Notes under the pieces: model-generated
Told to the model about the DNA's origin: nothing
The model's input: the letters and a program-made list of their open reading frames with translations, nothing else
Databases searched by the model: none
Assembly (NCBI RefSeq): GCF_030068545.1
Contig: NZ_JASJOR010000002.1
Location: 248,001 to 312,000, forward strand
Source of the DNA: Xanthocytophaga flava
Lineage (GTDB): Bacteria > Bacteroidota > Bacteroidia > Cytophagales > 172606-1
Length of the DNA: 64,000 bases
Reading direction: 5' to 3'
Program-made: the position numbers and the translations under genes
Shown here: piece by piece, positions 26,735 through 34,951 of the stretch
Numbering within the stretch: position 1 is the stretch's first letter
How the letters are laid out: the number at the start of each line of letters is the position of its first letter

Positions 26735-28573
26735 TTATCTTAGTTTGTTGACAATAATACTATATATGTGTAAGAACTCATCCCCGTCTTCACCATTCCA
26801 AGTCATTCTTACTTCATCAAAATTTAAACTGCAAAAATGTTTCTCTGTTACATTTTTACCACCTATGAGACCTCTTACAATATCATCAGGATAAGCTTTA
26901 CATAAATTTTTCACATGATCAAAATCCCCATATGATAATTGTGATTTGGGAACAAGTCTTTTTAAAGCTGTATGATGTATATAATTTTCCAATGAACGTT
27001 TTCTGGAAACAAGAAAATCCTGTCCTTCAATTAGACTATTTGCTAATAACTTACTTTGATTGGGAGAAGTACTATACTTATCTGGCGTATCACTATCCAG
27101 AAAGATGAAGTATGGTTTACTTAACTTGGTAAACAAATCAAGATTGACCCAATGCTGAACGCTATCACATCCTCCAAGTGGAATAATCGTAATATCAAGT
27201 TCCTTAAAAGAAGCCTGAATCAAGTTATTTTCTTTATACAATTTTGCTAGGTGATGCATGGCTTGTACATCATCTATCCCTTCCACTAAGAACAACAACT
27301 TTGAAGTTGAAAATAAAGGAGTGAATGTATTATCTGGCTTTATTCCTAAATCTTTTGCTAATTCTTTAAAATCTATATCCCCCTGAATTATATTATATTC
27401 ATGTCCTGTTCTGGAAATATGAATAAGATTTTCTGTTTTGCTACTAGAAACAATTGTAGGTGAATGGGTAGAAATAACGACCTGATAATTATTCTCAGTA
27501 AGAGACATTAATTTTTCAAAGAGGTCAATTTGGGCTGCTGGGTGTAAAAAGGTCTCGGGTTCTTCAAATCCAAATATAATTTGTTGTGATTCGTCAGTTC
27601 GATTATTTTCTGCGAGATATTCGAAATAGGACATCATCGTAATTCTTCTAAACCCATCCCCTCTTGATGATAAAGGAATGCTGGTTCCAGAAGCACTACT
27701 AACAAAAGAAGTAGAAACAATTTTACTCCAATCATAAGTTATTTTTGGTGCTACTTTTTCCTCAGCTTTTACTATAGAGTTGATTTTGTTAGTAATCGCG
27801 GCTAGTACAGTTCCTAGTTTCTTCTCAATTGTTCTTTCAACTTCAGCAATGTCTATTATATCGTAAATAAGATTTGAAGCTGTATCTTTAAAAAATTTTT
27901 GGATAGCAGTATCATTGTCAGATAAAGATGTATCAGCTTTAAAATATTGTAGTGCAGGCAAAGCCTCTTTAATAGAATCTCCTATCTGTTTTATCTTTGA
28001 TGAACCTGTTGATGGGATGTCCTCATATTCATATGAATATGGAATTGAATTTTCTTGCCACTTCACTCGCAACTTTTCTCTTTTCTCAACATTGTTATAT
28101 GTTTCTCCATTTCCTTTTGAGGTTTCAATCCAATTATCTCTACATAATTCTATGAGTTGGGGTTCGGTTTTAGTAATCAAATCATAGATTCCTCCATACT
28201 TTTTTCTATAAATAAAAGTTTTAACATTACTTATACTAGTATCAGTAACATTCCATACTTTTTTAATACGCAAAAAACCTGCTTCATCAACTAATTCCTC
28301 CTTCTTTAAAGTCGTTGCTATTTGTTCTCCTAAAAAAATCTGATTCTCTCTGGTATCAAATATAAGTTCAATTGCCAATTGATTGTCGTCAGTATCAATA
28401 TTGAAATCTGCTCTGCTCAACTTGCTTTCATTAAGAAATACATCTAGAGCCTTCAGAATTGTTGACTTACCAGCATCATTACGACCAATTATACAATTGA
28501 AACTATTAAATGATATTGTTTTAATTCCATTTATACCTCTGTAATTCTTAATGATGGCCTGCGTTAACAACAT
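26735..28573 (-). CDS. OLD-family nuclease (ABC ATPase plus TOPRIM)
   Basis: 612 residues. The ATPase half has Walker A GRNDAGKST (30-38), signature-like SSRGDGFRR (301-309), Walker B FGFEEPETFLHP (333-344) and the H-loop STHSPT (368-372). The C-terminal TOPRIM domain shows LLFLVEGIDD (Glu430, Asp433/434) and FIFLDSDTP (Asp491, Asp493). OLD nucleases cut DNA and occur alone (class 1, like P2 Old), with UvrD helicases in Gabija, or with retrons. No helicase or retron is next to it, so class 1 is most likely. Defence against phage is inferred from family and location. Confidence 0.85.
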   Translation of the reverse strand: MLLTQAIIKNYRGINGIKTISFNSFNCIIGRNDAGKSTILKALDVFLNESKLSRADFNIDTDDNQLAIELIFDTRENQIFLGEQIATTLKKEELVDEAGFLRIKKVWNVTDTSISNVKTFIYRKKYGGIYDLITKTEPQLIELCRDNWIETSKGNGETYNNVEKREKLRVKWQENSIPYSYEYEDIPSTGSSKIKQIGDSIKEALPALQYFKADTSLSDNDTAIQKFFKDTASNLIYDIIDIAEVERTIEKKLGTVLAAITNKINSIVKAEEKVAPKITYDWSKIVSTSFVSSASGTSIPLSSRGDGFRRITMMSYFEYLAENNRTDESQQIIFGFEEPETFLHPAAQIDLFEKLMSLTENNYQVVISTHSPTIVSSSKTENLIHISRTGHEYNIIQGDIDFKELAKDLGIKPDNTFTPLFSTSKLLFLVEGIDDVQAMHHLAKLYKENNLIQASFKELDITIIPLGGCDSVQHWVNLDLFTKLSKPYFIFLDSDTPDKYSTSPNQSKLLANSLIEGQDFLVSRKRSLENYIHHTALKRLVPKSQLSYGDFDHVKNLCKAYPDDIVRGLIGGKNVTEKHFCSLNFDEVRMTWNGEDGDEFLHIYSIIVNKLR

Positions 28574-28788
28574 AAATAATGCAAATAATGTGAGTAATAA
28601 AAACCTAAAGCAACCACATATCTTGTAGTCCGAAGTATACCTTTTCTACAGAATGTATCAACTTAAAATGCAATGTGTATTAAACTTATTAACTCAACAA
28701 GGGTATTTTTACGGTATTTATTAAACATTATTTTAGTTATGATGAGATCTCGCATGGATGTCATTATTTATCAGACCTACAACTGATA

Positions 28789-28826
28789 AAATATAAAAGC
28801 TGGCTTAAAAGCCAGCTTTTATATTT
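28789..28826. terminator. Strong hairpin terminator
   Basis: A perfect 16-bp stem (AAATATAAAAGCTGGC and its complement) encloses a 6-nt loop, with A/T tracts on both flanks. It lies in the 311-bp gap between the KAP operon (ending 28885) and the OLD start (28573). It can end the KAP operon transcript and separate the two defence units. Nothing else is seen in this gap. Confidence 0.75.
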
Positions 28827-28884
28827 CAAAATACCTCAAATATAGTATTGACAAGATAATAAATTTCCAATCCTTGTTGACAGA

Positions 28885-29166
28885 TTATACCTTGGACGGT
28901 ATTTCATGAATCAAGTTTAGGTAATTTATAAGACCTTGTTGACTTGATCTGGCTTGAGCAATTATCTCATTAATTTTGTTATTTCTTAAACTTGCTTCGC
29001 TACTAAGTCTGTTGCTTTGATTAAGGGCAGCAAAATACATATCCTTAAACGTTTGGATCTTTTCATGATCTTGCGGATTAGTATTTGCAAGCTTCTTGAG
29101 TGCTTTTTTCGCAGTTAGAGCCCAAACTCGTGATTGAGATAATAGAGCGTTGTTACAATTACCCAT
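28885..29166 (-). CDS. Small helical partner gene downstream of KAP NTPase
   Basis: 93 residues from ATG 29166, 13 nt past the KAP stop; in-frame ATGs at 29211 and 29223 would overlap the KAP gene and give up to 112 residues. The product is soluble and helical (SRVWALTAKKALKKLAN, KIQTFKDMYFAALNQSNRL, NNKINEIIAQA) with no recognised motif. Close spacing after the KAP gene and before a strong terminator suggests a co-translated partner. Function unknown. Confidence 0.5.
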   Translation of the reverse strand: MGNCNNALLSQSRVWALTAKKALKKLANTNPQDHEKIQTFKDMYFAALNQSNRLSSEASLRNNKINEIIAQARSSQQGLINYLNLIHEIPSKV

Positions 29167-29179
29167 AAATTTTAATGGT

Positions 29180-31333
29180 TTATAAAAGTTGCCCTTGTTG
29201 ATCAAGTCCATACCAATGGACAAAATGATTTATTAAATCATTCTCTGTAAGGCCATTCTCATAATCCTTTTTCCAAATAATATCTCTGAGAGGATACTCA
29301 ATATTATATTCCTTTTTAATTATTTCGTATACAAAATCTACATCGAAAATATTTCTAAAGTGTAGATAATCATTTTTCTCAAAATTTATTTTAAAGGGAT
29401 CTGGATATAAACTACTATATCCAGTACGGCTAAAAGACCGTATTAATGCTTTGACATTTGAAGAATCATTTTTCAAAAAACTCTCAACATATTCATGCAT
29501 TTCTCGTTTATTATACTCAGCCCATGACCGTAATAGATAAGCGGCAGTTAAATCTGGCAAAATAACAAAGATAGGACTATTACCAGCCTCTGCTATAGCC
29601 CTATCCTTCAATACTTTAGCCAGTTCAACATATTGTTGATAGGTAAATAGTTGTTCTTGTTCATCTTCTCCACTTCTTAACCAACTATTTATATTATATG
29701 CGAAATCAAATGGTTGTGAGACAATCATTAATTCTTTTGCCCATTCGAACTGAGACACTTGTTCAGTACTATATTTTCGAATTAACGCATAAATAAAAGC
29801 ACCTACTCTTGCTTTAATTGTATGATATCGGTCATAATAGGTAATTATGTTGGATGATCCAGGAAACATTTGGCTATTAATTGCGATAATCTTTGTCAAT
29901 AGCCTAGCGATTTCTATTCTTAATCCTTTGTCATATTCTAGTAATCTCAATTTTTCAAAGAAAGTACTAGGTGAACTTTGATTAATCAAAGACTCCATAT
30001 GTTTTGTATTCTCTTCCAATGAATGTGAAGATAAATTTTGAATAAACTTCTCAAATGCTAAATCTGATAACTCATCTTTGCCTAATGAATATGAAAAATA
30101 TCTGTTAAAATGGATTGCAGAAGCAATGTGCTTTCCTGTTACTAGCCTTAAATATGGTTCCTTTGTATAATCCTCATTCTCCATCCATACAATATGATCT
30201 TCGTCCCTTGTCAATGGGAATAAGATGTTTAAAAGATCTTCAATTGCTTGGATCTCTTTTTCGTTCAGAAAAGTGGTAAGTGTTTGGAGTTGGTTTTTAT
30301 AGTGTTGATTACGTCTTTCTTGCACTAAATTCCCAACAAACAAATCTTCATTTTCATAAATGAAATTATAATGTTTAGGATATAAAACTTTTATTGCCTC
30401 CATTAGCATCAAATCAACTCTATTTACCTCTCCCTCAAGTAATGGCATTACAGACAGTAAAGCATTACTATACCTTATTGCTTGCCTTGGAGTACTTAGT
30501 CTTATTGAGAGATATGAAGTAAATAAATTGTAAAAACGTTGATAGTCTTTCTCAGACAGCTCGATTCCAATATGTAAAAGGTTATGAGTAATAAGCTCAA
30601 TACAATACAGATTTAGGTCTCCTTGTCTTACTTTAGGAAGTTTTAATGGAACCTGAATTATTTTTTCCAGAAAACTTCTTCCTGATTCATAGCCACCTTT
30701 TCCAAATCTTTCCCCAATAGCTGAGGCTACTATTTGTTCATCAAAAGCTAGAATATAAGTGGTATTAGCAAAATTTCCTATTAAACGAACTAATTGAAAA
30801 GTTGTGTAAATCTCCTTGTTATCAAGCCGATCAATATCATCAATAAATACTACCAGTTTTCTATTATGGTTACTTAAATATTTATCAATTCTAGCTTTGA
30901 TGCTTTCAAGATCCAGATCACTAATGTTATCTCCTATCTGCGAAAGGTCTTTCAAAATATCCATTCCGCCATTCCTAAACTTTCTTAGCTCCTCACTATC
31001 CTTACTACTAGATAACATTGAATCTGTCTCTAAAGCAGTAACCACCTTTTTAAAGAAGAATCTCAGTAATGTATTTTCATTTATGTAACGCCAAGGATTG
31101 AAATCTAAAATAATGACATCACTTCCTAGCGTTGAATCTTTTAAAGCTGTTTGAATAAAGTTAAGAACAGATGTCTTTCCCTCACCCCATGCTCCAAAAA
31201 TTCCTATTGTTAGGCTATCTTTATCTCTTCTATTTAAAATAATATTGGCAATTTGCATTGAAAACGTATAACGTTGCAATTTATCATCCTCTGCCTTTGT
31301 TATAGGATTATCAGAAAGAAATTCAACATTCAT
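29180..31333 (-). CDS. KAP-family P-loop NTPase
   Basis: 717 residues. Walker A GAWGEGKTS (47-55), the following VIILDFNPWRY typical of KAP proteins, and Walker B VVFIDDIDRLDN (161-172), then TTYILAFDEQIVASAIGERFG and FLEKIIQVPLKLP, define a KAP NTPase. No transmembrane helices are inserted in the P-loop domain, unlike many family members; the C-terminal 400 residues are helical. KAP NTPases occur in several candidate antiphage loci and some organise membrane-associated signalling. The gene is flanked by an AbiC-like membrane protein 47 bp upstream and a small partner downstream, all on the minus strand, which suggests an operon. Confidence 0.8.
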   Translation of the reverse strand: MNVEFLSDNPITKAEDDKLQRYTFSMQIANIILNRRDKDSLTIGIFGAWGEGKTSVLNFIQTALKDSTLGSDVIILDFNPWRYINENTLLRFFFKKVVTALETDSMLSSSKDSEELRKFRNGGMDILKDLSQIGDNISDLDLESIKARIDKYLSNHNRKLVVFIDDIDRLDNKEIYTTFQLVRLIGNFANTTYILAFDEQIVASAIGERFGKGGYESGRSFLEKIIQVPLKLPKVRQGDLNLYCIELITHNLLHIGIELSEKDYQRFYNLFTSYLSIRLSTPRQAIRYSNALLSVMPLLEGEVNRVDLMLMEAIKVLYPKHYNFIYENEDLFVGNLVQERRNQHYKNQLQTLTTFLNEKEIQAIEDLLNILFPLTRDEDHIVWMENEDYTKEPYLRLVTGKHIASAIHFNRYFSYSLGKDELSDLAFEKFIQNLSSHSLEENTKHMESLINQSSPSTFFEKLRLLEYDKGLRIEIARLLTKIIAINSQMFPGSSNIITYYDRYHTIKARVGAFIYALIRKYSTEQVSQFEWAKELMIVSQPFDFAYNINSWLRSGEDEQEQLFTYQQYVELAKVLKDRAIAEAGNSPIFVILPDLTAAYLLRSWAEYNKREMHEYVESFLKNDSSNVKALIRSFSRTGYSSLYPDPFKINFEKNDYLHFRNIFDVDFVYEIIKKEYNIEYPLRDIIWKKDYENGLTENDLINHFVHWYGLDQQGQLL

Positions 31334-31380
31334 TCTACAAAGCTAGGTATGTTGTGAAATAATTAATGGATTGTATTTAC

Positions 31381-32358
31381 TCAGAATGATTGTTTATCTT
31401 CATAATCTACATCCGGATAATACTCCTTTGGGTTTATTACACCTGTATATTTTGCTGGAATATTCTTTATAAGATGATAAGTAGTAATTAGATCTGCTTC
31501 TCTATTTTCGTTCACCTTCCATGGACTTCCCATATTAGAAAGGGAGTTATAAAGTAATAATGCCTGTTCTTGAGTAGATAATTGAGCCCTTAATACTTTT
31601 ATGTAATGATATTTCTCAGTATCTGACAAAAGCTGTTGATTATCAATATACTTAACCACTTGAAAAAGATGTCTGTAATAATGTCCAAGTCTGGCTTGAT
31701 GACCTTCATAAACTAACCATATTAAATCATATTCAATCCCTTTTTCTTTGAGTTCAGAAAGCAAAGGGTCTAGATATCTATAGTGTAGTTTATCAAATAA
31801 AGCCAGATCTGTAATAATACTTTTTAGAGAATTCTTCCTGTGTTGAAAAGATTCTTTTTCCAATCCATAGAACAGAATTTGATAGGCTATCTCTATACAT
31901 GCACTTTGCCATTCCTTACTAGATTTGCCCGATTCTTTTGCTTTGGCCTCAGTATAAATCTCCTCTCCAACATAGTCAAATAAATAATGAAAGTCATCTT
32001 TAATGATGTTAAATACCGCTCTCCCTCGTTTATCTCTATATTCCATTTCCTCGACATTGCTTTTATGTAATTGGAGTAACTCGAAAAAACGGGTTTCAAT
32101 TTGTTGTTTTACAAAAGTATCTCGTTGTTCCTTTAGCGTCTCAAAAAGAAGATAGACTCCAACCAAGGAAAATATAGTTCCGATCAATCCTCCAACAATA
32201 TCACCAAATTGCCCCCAAATAGCAGGATCAATTTTTCCAAAATATAACTCTGTTGAGTTAAAAATAAATACAAGGGTTAAAAAGATAAAAATACAAATGG
32301 CAAAACGAATAAAACGTCTAGCCCTTCGTTCATAATTATTATTCTTCGAAGAATTCAT
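31381..32358 (-). CDS. AbiC-like putative phage abortive infection membrane protein
   Basis: 325 residues with two N-terminal membrane helices (FIRFAICIFIFLTLVFIF and FGDIVGGLIGTIFSLVGVYLLF) followed by KEQRDTFVKQQIETRFFELLQLHKSNVEEM and a large cytoplasmic domain. The GDIVGGLIGT...Q..FE.RFF.LL.LH pattern is that of the putAbiC family, named from lactococcal AbiC. Its mechanism is not established. It is 47 bp upstream of the KAP gene and 90 bp downstream of an XRE regulator on the same strand; the four genes may form one regulated defence unit. Confidence 0.75.
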   Translation of the reverse strand: MNSSKNNNYERRARRFIRFAICIFIFLTLVFIFNSTELYFGKIDPAIWGQFGDIVGGLIGTIFSLVGVYLLFETLKEQRDTFVKQQIETRFFELLQLHKSNVEEMEYRDKRGRAVFNIIKDDFHYLFDYVGEEIYTEAKAKESGKSSKEWQSACIEIAYQILFYGLEKESFQHRKNSLKSIITDLALFDKLHYRYLDPLLSELKEKGIEYDLIWLVYEGHQARLGHYYRHLFQVVKYIDNQQLLSDTEKYHYIKVLRAQLSTQEQALLLYNSLSNMGSPWKVNENREADLITTYHLIKNIPAKYTGVINPKEYYPDVDYEDKQSF

Positions 32359-32448
32359 AATGAGACAAGAAGAAATCTATATAGCACTTACAGATTGACC
32401 TTTATATATGTCTCTAAATCTAAAATATTTTCCGTGAAATATATACAT

Positions 32449-32745
32449 TTAATTCTCCTCATTAATCTCTTTCAGAATACGCTTAATGTATTCCTTAAAC
32501 TCATCCTTTGGAGCTTCTATTGTTTTAACAAGTGGTTTTCCCTGTCCTGTCAACAAAAACCGACAGTCGATTTGAGGATAGGCGTTGGCAATGGATTGTA
32601 ATGTTTCGTAGCTTGGTTTCGCTCTGCCTGCTCTTACATTGTAAAATATATCCGGACGGCTTACGCCTATGGATTTTGCCAGGTCTACATAATTAATCCC
32701 CAATGCTTCTACTATTTCGTCCAGAATCTCTCCAGGTGTTTTCAT
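32449..32745 (-). CDS. XRE-family regulator ahead of AbiC-KAP genes
   Basis: 98 residues from ATG 32745; an upstream ATG at 32787 gives a 14-residue extension without similarity. The helix-turn-helix runs TPGEILDEIVEALGINYVDLAKSIGVSRPDIFYNVRAGRAKPSYETLQSIANAYPQI, then CRFLLTGQGKPL, the usual end of short Bacteroidota XRE proteins. A charged C-terminal helix (KEYIKRILKEINEEN) could mediate dimerisation. Position suggests repression of the downstream AbiC-like/KAP genes. The nested palindrome at 32814-33010 lies just upstream. Confidence 0.75.
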   Translation of the reverse strand: MKTPGEILDEIVEALGINYVDLAKSIGVSRPDIFYNVRAGRAKPSYETLQSIANAYPQIDCRFLLTGQGKPLVKTIEAPKDEFKEYIKRILKEINEEN

Positions 32746-32813
32746 ATGGTATAGGTTTATAAAAGTATACTTGATTTTGGTTAACAACTCAATTCGCTGT
32801 TTCGCGTCTAAAA

Positions 32814-33010
32814 CCAGCTAGCTAACCCGCAAAATAGAGGAACAAAACCACCAAAACAAAAACAAGATGCACAGCCATCACCAGGCAGTCAAGGCTACTA
32901 CAGAGCTCGCTTCGCTCGGCCTTGCCTGCCTGGTGCCGTCTATGCGTGTGGCTGCCGCTTTTTTGTTTTGGCGGTTTTGTCTTTTGTCTTTATGCGGGTT
33001 AGCTAGCTGG
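32814..33010. repeat. Nested ~200-bp inverted repeat (cruciform-like)
   Basis: Three layers of dyad symmetry share one centre. The outer arms of 17 bp are perfect (CCAGCTAGCTAACCCGC at 32814-32830; complement at 32994-33010). The middle arms of 19 bp have one mismatch (32844-32862 and 32960-32978). The inner arms CACCAGGCAG / CTGCCTGGTG (32879, 32926) and AAGGC / GCCTT lie closer in. The core includes GAGCTCGCTTCGCTC. It fills the 386-bp space between the XRE and SLOG genes; no frame crosses it. Confidence 0.85.
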
Positions 33011-33131
33011 CCGTTCCGTATCTTCACATCAAAACTATTCGGCTAAGATTTTATTTGCGTTTCCACGCAGGTGGCGGATTTTGATTTTTTCCTTCGTCGG
33101 GTTAGCCACTTATGGAGTCTTTAGCCTCCTA

Positions 33132-33515
33132 TTAGAAGAGCACTATCTGATTACTTAATAGTTCTGGTTGTTTTACATTTCTATACAAAATTACTTTGAG
33201 CAGTTTTCCCTTTGCATCTGCTTTCTTTATGGTGCTGGCAGTGCCTTTACTTTCTCCATCCCAACAGGCTAGTACTTTGTCAGCTCTTTGTATAATCTCT
33301 GCGTTGCGTATATGTGGAGCTCCTGCTCCATACCGTTGGTAGTCGGGCTTTATTTCTGTTACTTTGATTCCTTTAGCTGTTGCCCAGTTGGCTGCGAGTT
33401 GATCAACTCCTACAGCTCCGCCATGTATCAGTTCTGTAATGGGCAGTCTTTCTAATTCTGCCAATAACTCAGTACAGTGTTCTATGCTTCTACTTCCTGT
33501 TATTGCTAGTTTCAT
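33132..33515 (-). CDS. SLOG-fold protein, DUF2493/YspA type
   Basis: 127 residues. MKLAITGSRSIEH, then LIHGGAVGVDQLAANWATAKGI, and the later DKVLACWDGESKGTASTIKKAD, follow the Rossmann-like SLOG pattern of YspA proteins (GSR, GGAxGVDxxA, W.G.S.GT). SLOG domains bind or process nucleotides and are frequent in phage and defence loci. A -7-like TATATTTG lies 5 bp upstream of the ATG on the minus strand, but no -33 element is visible. It is divergent from the small-gene series to the right. Confidence 0.75.
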   Translation of the reverse strand: MKLAITGSRSIEHCTELLAELERLPITELIHGGAVGVDQLAANWATAKGIKVTEIKPDYQRYGAGAPHIRNAEIIQRADKVLACWDGESKGTASTIKKADAKGKLLKVILYRNVKQPELLSNQIVLF

Positions 33516-33650
33516 AGCACAAATATAACTATTTTTATTGTATAAAACTACTTAAAATACACATATAAAACAATTATAACTGTATATAAAGTTGCAAAAA
33601 ACAATATTAAATGTTATATTTATACTATCAAATAACAATAAAACATAAGA

Positions 33651-34031
33651 ATGAAATCAAATCAGTCATCACTTGCTCGTCGTGCCTATAAGGTGCAAGG
33701 AGCTCACACCTTTATCGGTGTGTTTGGTAGCGGATCATCTGCACGCTGCCGGGTTGTTACCATCCTGGACAACTATGTTAGCTACGAAGTTCTTACAGTT
33801 TCAGTCTGCAAAGAACGCTTTGCAATAGACAATGAGTTAGGCTTAATTCATGAAATACAAGTATATGAGTTCACCAATGCAGAGATTAAGGCAACCAAGA
33901 AATTGATGCAGCTTTTTCAGATTCAGTACAGCATGAATTTGCTGGAACCTGCCAGAGTTGCAGAAAGAGAGAAGGAAACAGGAGCTAGAATTATTCCACT
34001 CTGGCCTGAAGGAAAGAAGCCTGCTGCTTAA
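33651..34031 (+). CDS. Hypothetical mobile-region protein
   Basis: 126 residues, not recognised. It has a basic N-terminus (SNQSSLARRAYKVQGAHTF), a beta-rich middle (ARCRVVTILDNYVSYEVLTVSV) and a helical tail (TKKLMQLFQIQYSMNLLEPARVAEREKE). Soluble, no export signal. It is the first of three short plus-strand genes ending at 34731, and a hairpin terminator follows at 34039. Confidence 0.5.
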   Translation: MKSNQSSLARRAYKVQGAHTFIGVFGSGSSARCRVVTILDNYVSYEVLTVSVCKERFAIDNELGLIHEIQVYEFTNAEIKATKKLMQLFQIQYSMNLLEPARVAEREKETGARIIPLWPEGKKPAA

Positions 34032-34038
34032 AACAAAA

Positions 34039-34056
34039 CCCGCTCTATGGAGCGGG
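34039..34056 (+). terminator. GC-rich hairpin after 126-residue gene
   Basis: A 7-bp perfect stem (CCCGCTC / GAGCGGG) with a 4-nt loop starts 7 bp after the stop at 34031. No long T-tract follows, so termination may be weak and allow read-through into the next small gene. Confidence 0.5.
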
Positions 34057-34095
34057 CCTGTCTCAAATAACAATAAAAATAATTGGTGCAAATAT

Positions 34096-34311
34096 ATGAA
34101 ATCTTACCATTCCTCTAAAAAGTATCCGGGTCTGCTCATTGAATATATCTATAGTCCGGAAGATGACGATGTGATGATAAGTGGCCTTACTGCCAGATCA
34201 GAAGATGTACAGCTACTTCCATTTTTTGAAGATCCTAATTTGTATGAAAACCTGCGCCTGGAATGCTGGGAGTTTGGCCGGGACGAATACCGTTTTTCAG
34301 ATGCTGCCTAA
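34096..34311 (+). CDS. Small hypothetical acidic protein
   Basis: 71 residues from ATG 34096; an open frame continues upstream to 33958 but overlaps the previous gene and adds no plausible sequence. The product is acidic and probably globular (GLLIEYIYSPEDDDVMISGL, QLLPFFEDPNLYENLRLECWEFG). No family recognised. Its position between two other small plus-strand genes suggests co-transcription. Confidence 0.45.
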   Translation: MKSYHSSKKYPGLLIEYIYSPEDDDVMISGLTARSEDVQLLPFFEDPNLYENLRLECWEFGRDEYRFSDAA

Positions 34312-34359
34312 TGGTAGCATTCCTTTCTCTTTCATTTTTCACTTCATTTTTTATTACTC

Positions 34360-34731
34360 ATGAATACTATACAAGCTATAAAAATAGACGTTGCTACTCA
34401 ATCAGTATATATTGTTGAAATCCCTGAAGTGGATACTCTCAACGCGTTTTATGAACATATTCATTGTGATCTGGTTTCACATTTTCATTTGGATGAGTAT
34501 CACGGATGTTATGTAGATGATGATGGCTTATACAATGAGCATCCTGGCTACTGGTCTTTGTCTGGATTCAGAAAACCCATAGCAGGCAATGGAATGATAG
34601 TAGGTGCTGATACAATGGGCAATACTGCCAGTGTCAGATGTAACTTTATAAATTGGGTGAAGGAGAATATCACTTTTTATAAAGAAGGTGAATCAAACTC
34701 AGAGCCAGAAATTACGTTTATTTCACTTTAG
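34360..34731 (+). CDS. Hypothetical protein with DUF3846-like features
   Basis: 123 residues. IKIDVATQSVYIVEIPEVDTLNAFYEHIHCDLVSHFHL opens with a beta strand and helix, followed by an acidic turn (CYVDDDGLYNEHPGYWSL) and a Gly-rich stretch (IAGNGMIVGADTMGNTAS). This layout recalls short phage/plasmid proteins in which an acidic DDxGxx motif precedes an IxGNxxIxG motif, such as DUF3846, but I am not certain of membership. Third gene of the small plus-strand series. Confidence 0.45.
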   Translation: MNTIQAIKIDVATQSVYIVEIPEVDTLNAFYEHIHCDLVSHFHLDEYHGCYVDDDGLYNEHPGYWSLSGFRKPIAGNGMIVGADTMGNTASVRCNFINWVKENITFYKEGESNSEPEITFISL

Positions 34732-34951
34732 AAAAAACTCCTTAGATAAATTGGTATTTCACATTAGTGAAATACCAATTTTAAATACTCATCTATTTAT
34801 TATTTATATAATATTTTTCTTAAACATGAACAATACTGTAAATATTCCTTTAAAATACCGTAAAAATACCCTTTCATATCAATATAAGAACCTACAAATT
34901 GCAGTTACATTATAAAAGTTACAAACACGTACTCTTTCGTAAAAAACTCAT

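Noticed and set aside
26735..28573. Gabija system (GajA)
   Set aside because: The nuclease fits OLD, but no UvrD-type GajB gene lies next to it; the neighbouring genes are on the far side of terminator-like hairpins.
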